A DNA stretch of 11,072 bases from Pseudomonadota bacterium. GTDB taxonomy: Bacteria; Desulfobacterota; Anaeroferrophillalia; Anaeroferrophillales; Anaeroferrophillaceae. Below are positions 7,625 to 11,072 of this stretch, in pieces (position 1 is the first letter of the stretch; each line of letters starts with the position of its first letter). The DNA lies in assembly GCA_011042595.1 (NCBI GenBank), contig DQWO01000048.1, positions 1 to 11,072 on the forward strand. The letters run 5' to 3'. Position numbers and translations under genes: made by a program. The notes under the pieces are model-generated. The model had not been told where the DNA came from. It made no database searches and was given only the letters and a program-made list of their open reading frames with translations.

Positions 7625-7662
7625 TTCTGGCTCCTCTATTTTTTTAGATATATCAGGATCGT

Positions 7663-7878
7663 TTAGAAATCCAGGATTTCTTCAATCTCGGCAATCCTTT
7701 TCACAACCCGGTCCCGCTCATCAGCCTTTAGATCACTACGTTCAACCTTTTTCATTAACTGATACAATTGCATTTCCAGTGAGTACTCACGACAGCCATA
7801 CTTTTTCCCAGGAACTGCTACTTCTGGTTGACAGTTATTCTGACCTCGGGCTCCCATTTGCACTGCGCATCCTACCAC
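7663..7878 (-). CDS. Small ORF of unknown function with a GCREY segment and C-terminal helix
   Basis: A 71-codon frame if read from GTG at 7878, or 64 aa from the in-frame ATG at 7857. The N-terminal part has cysteines (C16 and C29, numbered from the GTG), including YGCREYSLEM at 27-36. The C-terminal 40 residues are a charged helix (MQLYQLMKKVERSDLKADERDRVVKRIAEIEEILDF) resembling the ends of small proteins in related bacteria that alternate E/R and I/L. It lies 38 bases upstream of the ZapB-like start on the same strand and ends cleanly at TAA, so it could be the first gene of the zapA operon. Ribosome binding sites for either start are weak. The start may also be the ATG opening MQLYQL. 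I do not recognise a function; coding status is moderately likely. Confidence 0.5.
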   Translation of the reverse strand: MVGCAVQMGARGQNNCQPEVAVPGKKYGCREYSLEMQLYQLMKKVERSDLKADERDRVVKRIAEIEEILDF

Positions 7879-7959
7879 TGGAGATTCCAGTTACTCTATT
7901 CGGCCAAAATTCAACAAAGTTTACAAAGCTATCAATATCTTCACCTATAACCTGAAATA

Positions 7960-7989
7960 AATCTATCACAGGGAGGCAAAGCCTGTCAA
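7960..7989 (-). promoter_or_regulatory. Candidate sigma-70 promoter for the zapA/6S cluster
   Basis: On the minus strand TTGACA (7989-7984) is a perfect -35 box. It is followed 18 bases later by TAGATT (7965-7960), which matches 4 of 6 positions of the -10 consensus. It starts inside the stop region of the upstream radical SAM gene and points toward the small ORF, the ZapB-like gene, zapA and 6S RNA. The rest of 7879-7959 is AT-rich with no other clear element. Confidence 0.35.
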
Positions 7990-8951
7990 TATCTATCACC
8001 GGCTAAATCGGCAAATTTACCCTGCCAGCTATCCCGCGCAACAAATGAATTAGAAATCTGCTGTAAAACCTGGAGTTTATTCCTGGCCCAGGATGGAGCC
8101 ACAAAAACATCACGATATCCTTCGGCTGTCAGCCGCTGTATAACCACGTCAGGAGGTATTTTTTCTAAAAACTTAACTACCAGCTCCGCATATGCCTGCC
8201 GATTCATTAACGAAAAAAGTCCGGCCTTATAATCATCACATAAAGGGGTTCCCTTCAGCACCAGTAACGAATGAATTTTAATGCCTTTTATCGGCAGTTG
8301 CGCTACATAATCAGCTGTTTCCAACATCATTTCGGGGGTTTCACCCGGCAAACCGAGAATAACATGCACACAAAGGTTAACTCCACATCCGGCTGCCATC
8401 TGCACTGCTTCTTCAAACGATTGCAAACCATGCCCTCGGTTAATCCTGAACAGGGTTTGTTCGTGCATGGATTGCAAACCATACTCAAGCCATATTTCCT
8501 TATTGTTGGCATAAGCAGCCAGCAGATCAATAACTTCCGGGGTAATGGCATCGGGACGGGTACCTATCGCCAACCCAACTACGTCTGGAACCGACAAGGC
8601 TTCATCGTACAAGCTGCGTAGCCGGTTAAGTGGAGCATAGGTGTTAGTACCAGTCTGGAAATAGGCAATAAATTTTCGGGCCTTTCTTAACCTGACGTAA
8701 AGTGATTTGCCATATTCAAGTTGCTTTGTAATTGATGGAAGCTGCCCCCGCTGTCGCAACAGTGAACCTCGCCCATCACAATAGGTACATCCACCCGTGG
8801 TACAATTCCCATCACGACTGGGACAGGTAAACCCAGCATCCAGGGAAATTTTATATACCCGGTCATGAAAACGGTTAAAAAAATAACTTTTCAGATCATA
8901 GAAACGCTTAGCCGAAACCCATAAAGGATGATAAAGAAAGGGATCCTTCAT
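7986..8951 (-). CDS. Radical SAM protein, TIGR01212/YhcC family
   Basis: A 321-aa radical SAM enzyme. The segment GFTCPSRDGNCTTGGCTYCDGRGS holds cysteines C43, C50, C55 and C58; the GGCxYC end is the typical YhcC-family signature for the 4Fe-4S cluster that cleaves S-adenosylmethionine. Further family marks are YFQTGTNTYAPLNRLRSLYDEAL, GTRPDA (about 131-136), WLEYGLQS with the following NRGH, and HVILGLPGE (about 196-204). The substrate of the family is unknown to me. The start is taken as the ATG at 8951, sharing one base with the stop of the PBP gene (TGATG). An in-frame TTG one codon earlier is also possible. This coupling implies it is made together with the PBP. Confidence 0.9.
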   Translation of the reverse strand: MKDPFLYHPLWVSAKRFYDLKSYFFNRFHDRVYKISLDAGFTCPSRDGNCTTGGCTYCDGRGSLLRQRGQLPSITKQLEYGKSLYVRLRKARKFIAYFQTGTNTYAPLNRLRSLYDEALSVPDVVGLAIGTRPDAITPEVIDLLAAYANNKEIWLEYGLQSMHEQTLFRINRGHGLQSFEEAVQMAAGCGVNLCVHVILGLPGETPEMMLETADYVAQLPIKGIKIHSLLVLKGTPLCDDYKAGLFSLMNRQAYAELVVKFLEKIPPDVVIQRLTAEGYRDVFVAPSWARNKLQVLQQISNSFVARDSWQGKFADLAGDRY

Positions 8952-10336
8952 CAACTCACATCCCCGGTCTTGGCTATTTTCAACGGTGGATTGCGCAAGG
9001 CTTTTTTAATGATTTCGGCAGCCACATAAGATGAACTGATCGTCCGTTTTTCACCATGTACCAGCACTATGGCAACCGCAACCTTACGTTTATCATTTTT
9101 GCCATAACCGGCAAACCATTCACACCGCCCCTGACGACCCGGCAGGTCTAAGGAACCGGTTTTACCTCCCAAAACCCAGTTCCGGGAGCCACGCAGCCGT
9201 CGCAGGTGAGCAAATGACTTTTTAGCTGTCCCATATCTAACTGTTGCCCGCATCAATCGTTGCAGGTTCTGTACGCTTTTTCCCCCGAATGGCTGAGAAA
9301 TAGCTTTCACCTGACGATAAAATAATTCAGCTCCAGCCTTGCTTTCTAACCGTTCAACCAAAAACGGCCGCATCATCCTACCTTCGTTGATTGGCAAAGA
9401 AGCTATCAATGCCGCGTGCAATGGCGATATGGTCGTCCCGGTATTAAATCCACAGGCCTGTTCAGCCCTGGCATAATCAGATTCCGGCACTAATATCTTA
9501 CTGATACCTACTGGCAAATCAAATTCAATCGGAACATTGAAAAGAAACTTCCGAGCAGTTTCTATAAATTCTGTTTCTCTAAGAACTTGAATGCCAAGCT
9601 TACCAAAAAATGGATTAACACTGAGAGAAAAGGCTTTTTCCAGTGAAACAGGCTGTGATTTAAAACGCTGCCTTTTCAAGCCCAGTTGATGTTTATAAAG
9701 GGTATGGAAACGGCCGGATACCGGTAATTTTTTATAGCTGGTAAAATCTTTTTTTTCCAATACCGCCCCGGCGGTAACAATCTTAATTAAAGAAGCAGCG
9801 GGGAAGCCTGCATAGGTACAGTAATTACTCTTACCCTCCGCCAATAAATCCGGACTGAGATTTTCATGACGGTAACTGGCCATTGCCAGTATAGCCCCGG
9901 TAGCCGGATCAAGAACCACTCCGGCGCCAACCAGGGGTGCATAGCGATGCAACAGGACAGTCAAACGATGCTGTAAAGTTGATTCCAGACTGGTATGAAC
10001 CCTTATTGGTGTATCATCTTTCGTAGAACAGAAATCAACCGGCGGCGAAGCCTGGAAAAAATATCCCGGATCAAACAATGCTGAAAGATCTGTACAGGTA
10101 ACAGCTTGCCCCCCAGGCTCATATTCACCCAGAGAACAGACATCACTGCTCAACATTACCTGTGCATGGGTCCTGACCATCCGGAAGTGGTTCATACCAA
10201 CCAGGAAAAGACAACAGAGTGACAGCGATAACAATACAAAGCCTATTGTTCTTATCCCCGGCATTTGCAGGCGAAAACTTCCCAAACATCGCAACCGCGA
10301 TAAAAAAATCAAGTAATAGTTATTTTTTAACTGCAT
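8951..10336 (-). CDS. Membrane-anchored penicillin-binding transpeptidase (class B-like)
   Basis: A peptidoglycan D,D-transpeptidase. Numbered from the GTG at 10363, it has one transmembrane helix at about 37-57 (IRTIGFVLLSLSLCCLFLVG). A periplasmic linker follows to about 120, then the transpeptidase domain with SLIK (S191 nucleophile, K194), SVN (248-250) and KTGS (401-404). GVVLDPATGAILAMAS at 148-163 is the classic start of that domain. At about 460 aa it is shorter than FtsI or MrdA, and there is no glycosyltransferase domain and little room for the usual N-terminal dimerisation domain. It has six predicted periplasmic cysteines (C76, C90, C112, C182, C304, C414), which is unusual. I chose ATG 10336 (residue 10) because the GTG start lies inside or next to a palindromic repeat; ATG 10264 (residue 34) is another option. 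No start has a strong Shine-Dalgarno sequence. Its stop overlaps the radical SAM start. Confidence 0.88.
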   Translation of the reverse strand: MQLKNNYYLIFLSRLRCLGSFRLQMPGIRTIGFVLLSLSLCCLFLVGMNHFRMVRTHAQVMLSSDVCSLGEYEPGGQAVTCTDLSALFDPGYFFQASPPVDFCSTKDDTPIRVHTSLESTLQHRLTVLLHRYAPLVGAGVVLDPATGAILAMASYRHENLSPDLLAEGKSNYCTYAGFPAASLIKIVTAGAVLEKKDFTSYKKLPVSGRFHTLYKHQLGLKRQRFKSQPVSLEKAFSLSVNPFFGKLGIQVLRETEFIETARKFLFNVPIEFDLPVGISKILVPESDYARAEQACGFNTGTTISPLHAALIASLPINEGRMMRPFLVERLESKAGAELFYRQVKAISQPFGGKSVQNLQRLMRATVRYGTAKKSFAHLRRLRGSRNWVLGGKTGSLDLPGRQGRCEWFAGYGKNDKRKVAVAIVLVHGEKRTISSSYVAAEIIKKALRNPPLKIAKTGDVS

Positions 10337-10342
10337 AAAGAT

Positions 10343-10494
10343 GATGCTTTCGTAAAAAACCACAAAACCGATGGCACAGTAAAAGATTCATATTCGAGGC
10401 AGGCAAAACCTGAGTCATGAGGCGTACTTTACCGTACGTTGTAATGACGAAGGTTACAGCATAACGAAGAAGATGGAGCTTTTACGAAGCCATC
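10343..10494. repeat. Imperfect palindromic element with TTCGTAAAA/TTTTACGAA ends
   Basis: Outer arms GATGctTTCGTAAAA (10343-10357) and TTTTACGAagCCATC (10480-10494) are inverted copies matching at 13 of 15 positions, with a perfect 9-base TTCGTAAAA/TTTTACGAA core. Inside are nested inverted pairs: GTAAAAG/CTTTTAC (10379-10385, 10479-10485), TTCG/CGAA (10393, 10464), AACC/GGTT (10407, 10452), GTCAT/ATGAC (10414, 10444) and CGTAC/GTACG (10423-10427, 10434-10438) around the loop TTTACC. The whole can fold as one long hairpin in DNA or RNA. There is no ORF, so it is not an autonomous element. I recall similar TGAGTCATGAGGCGTACTTTACCGTACG-type repeats between genes in sulfate-reducing Desulfobacterota, but this is unchecked memory. 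It abuts the PBP start. Confidence 0.75.
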
Positions 10495-10588
10495 AAAGAT
10501 ATCTTTAAAAATTTCTTCACATAATTATCATTCCTTTTCTACACCCGGTCATTTTTCCCTGTCAACCTCTTAATCATGGGAAAAGTCC

Positions 10589-10618
10589 TTGATTCAATAG
10601 AAAAACATACGCTATAAA
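10589..10618 (+). promoter_or_regulatory. Candidate sigma-70 promoter upstream of apt
   Basis: TTGATT (10589-10594) and TATAAA (10613-10618) are separated by 18 bases, giving 4 of 6 and 5 of 6 matches to consensus. Transcription would start near 10625, leaving a leader of about 115 bases before apt. Just upstream an inverted repeat TTTTCCC/GGGAAAA (10553-10559, 10578-10584) could be an operator or the end of the preceding unit. Confidence 0.35.
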
Positions 10619-10696
10619 CAAGCAACAACTGACATTCAAATAGTTTTCATTCTTGTTAACAGCCTCTATTATCAAAAAAACTTTTAAAAAAGCCTG

Positions 10697-10702
10697 TATA
10701 AT
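10697..10702 (+). promoter_or_regulatory. Alternative -10 box for apt
   Basis: A perfect TATAAT 38 bases before the apt ATG, preceded by a run of A at the -35 position and no TTGACA-like box. It could be a second promoter, or the only one if a nonstandard or activated -35 is used. The leader would be about 30 bases. Confidence 0.3.
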
Positions 10703-10740
10703 TCAGCACCTAACTCTATCTCTCAACCTACGAGGTCAGC

Positions 10741-11072
10741 ATGGACAAGCTCAAAGAAATTATTCGTGACATTGATGATTTCCCCAAAGCCGGCATTATT
10801 TTCAAAGATATCACCACCCTGCTTGCTGATGCAACCTCATTCCAGCGGGTTATTGACCTCATGGGACACCGTTATCTGGACAAACAAATCGATCTGGTCG
10901 TCGGGATTGAGGCCCGTGGATTCCTGACCGGGGCGGCGCTGGCCTACAAGTTAAACACTGGTGTTGTACTGGTACGAAAACCAGGAAAACTTCCCAATAA
11001 AACCTTCCAGGAACAATACACCCTTGAATATGGCACTGACGCACTTGAAATCCATCAGGATGCCATCAAACC
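10741..11072 (+). CDS. apt: Adenine phosphoribosyltransferase (5' part, runs off the window)
   Basis: Salvages adenine with PRPP to make AMP in the cytosol. The first 110 codons are present with no stop before the window edge. Visible family marks are the N-terminal [21 protein letters not shown] (residues 8-28), [16 protein letters not shown] (about 53-67), the RKPGKLP flexible-loop segment (79-85) and [17 protein letters not shown] (93-109). These line up well with E. coli Apt. The PRPP-binding VVDDLLATGGT motif would lie just beyond the right edge. The ATG at 10741 follows a GAGG centred about 10 bases upstream. Neighbouring genes on the left point away, so it is the first gene of its unit. 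Confidence 0.95.
   Translation, partial: MDKLKEIIRDIDDFPKAGIIFKDITTLLADATSFQRVIDLMGHRYLDKQIDLVVGIEARGFLTGAALAYKLNTGVVLVRKPGKLPNKTFQEQYTLEYGTDALEIHQDAIK

Noticed and set aside
10495..10506. Perfect palindrome AAAGATATCTTT next to the large repeat
   Set aside because: Twelve bases of AT-rich palindrome can arise by chance and match no operator I can name.
10859..11044. 61-codon minus-strand frame inside apt
   Set aside because: Lies entirely within the well-supported apt coding sequence on the other strand.

Overview
The window looks like a chromosomal segment of a deltaproteobacterial (Desulfobacterota) bacterium, possibly a Desulfobulbales-type anaerobe. This is an inference from three things: RNase Y next to a YmdB phosphodiesterase, a small coiled-coil gene/zapA/6S RNA cluster, and an intergenic palindrome of a type I associate from memory with sulfate reducers. 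No rRNA, tRNA, CRISPR array, transposase or phage gene was seen, and most of the window is housekeeping.

Layout from left to right. A plus-strand pair (33-3457) encodes a dynamin-like GTPase and, overlapping it by 4 bases, a metal-dependent amidohydrolase of the TRZ/ATZ/MqnX type. Convergent to it is a minus-strand operon, rny-ymdB-small ORF (6168 down to 3447), whose last gene runs 11 bases into the amidohydrolase end. A gene-free stretch of about 700 bases follows (6169-6860), with several hairpins. Next is a minus-strand cluster (7878 down to about 6860): a 71-codon small ORF, a ZapB-like coiled-coil protein starting at TTG, zapA, and a convincing 6S RNA gene. The 6S RNA is not in an ORF list and was found from its conserved blocks and closing stem. 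Upstream of that, a minus-strand pair encodes a membrane-anchored penicillin-binding transpeptidase and a TIGR01212/YhcC-type radical SAM protein with overlapping stop and start codons. A palindromic intergenic element of about 150 bases lies directly upstream of the PBP gene. Finally the 5' part of apt (adenine phosphoribosyltransferase) runs off the right edge on the plus strand.

Functional themes: RNA turnover (RNase Y with YmdB), cell division and wall synthesis (ZapA, ZapB-like protein, PBP), global control of RNA polymerase (6S RNA) and nucleotide salvage (apt). The least understood items are the glutamine-rich small protein after ymdB, the 71-codon ORF with a GCREY segment, the structured gap between 6S RNA and rny, and the palindromic element. 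No clear new multi-gene system was found.
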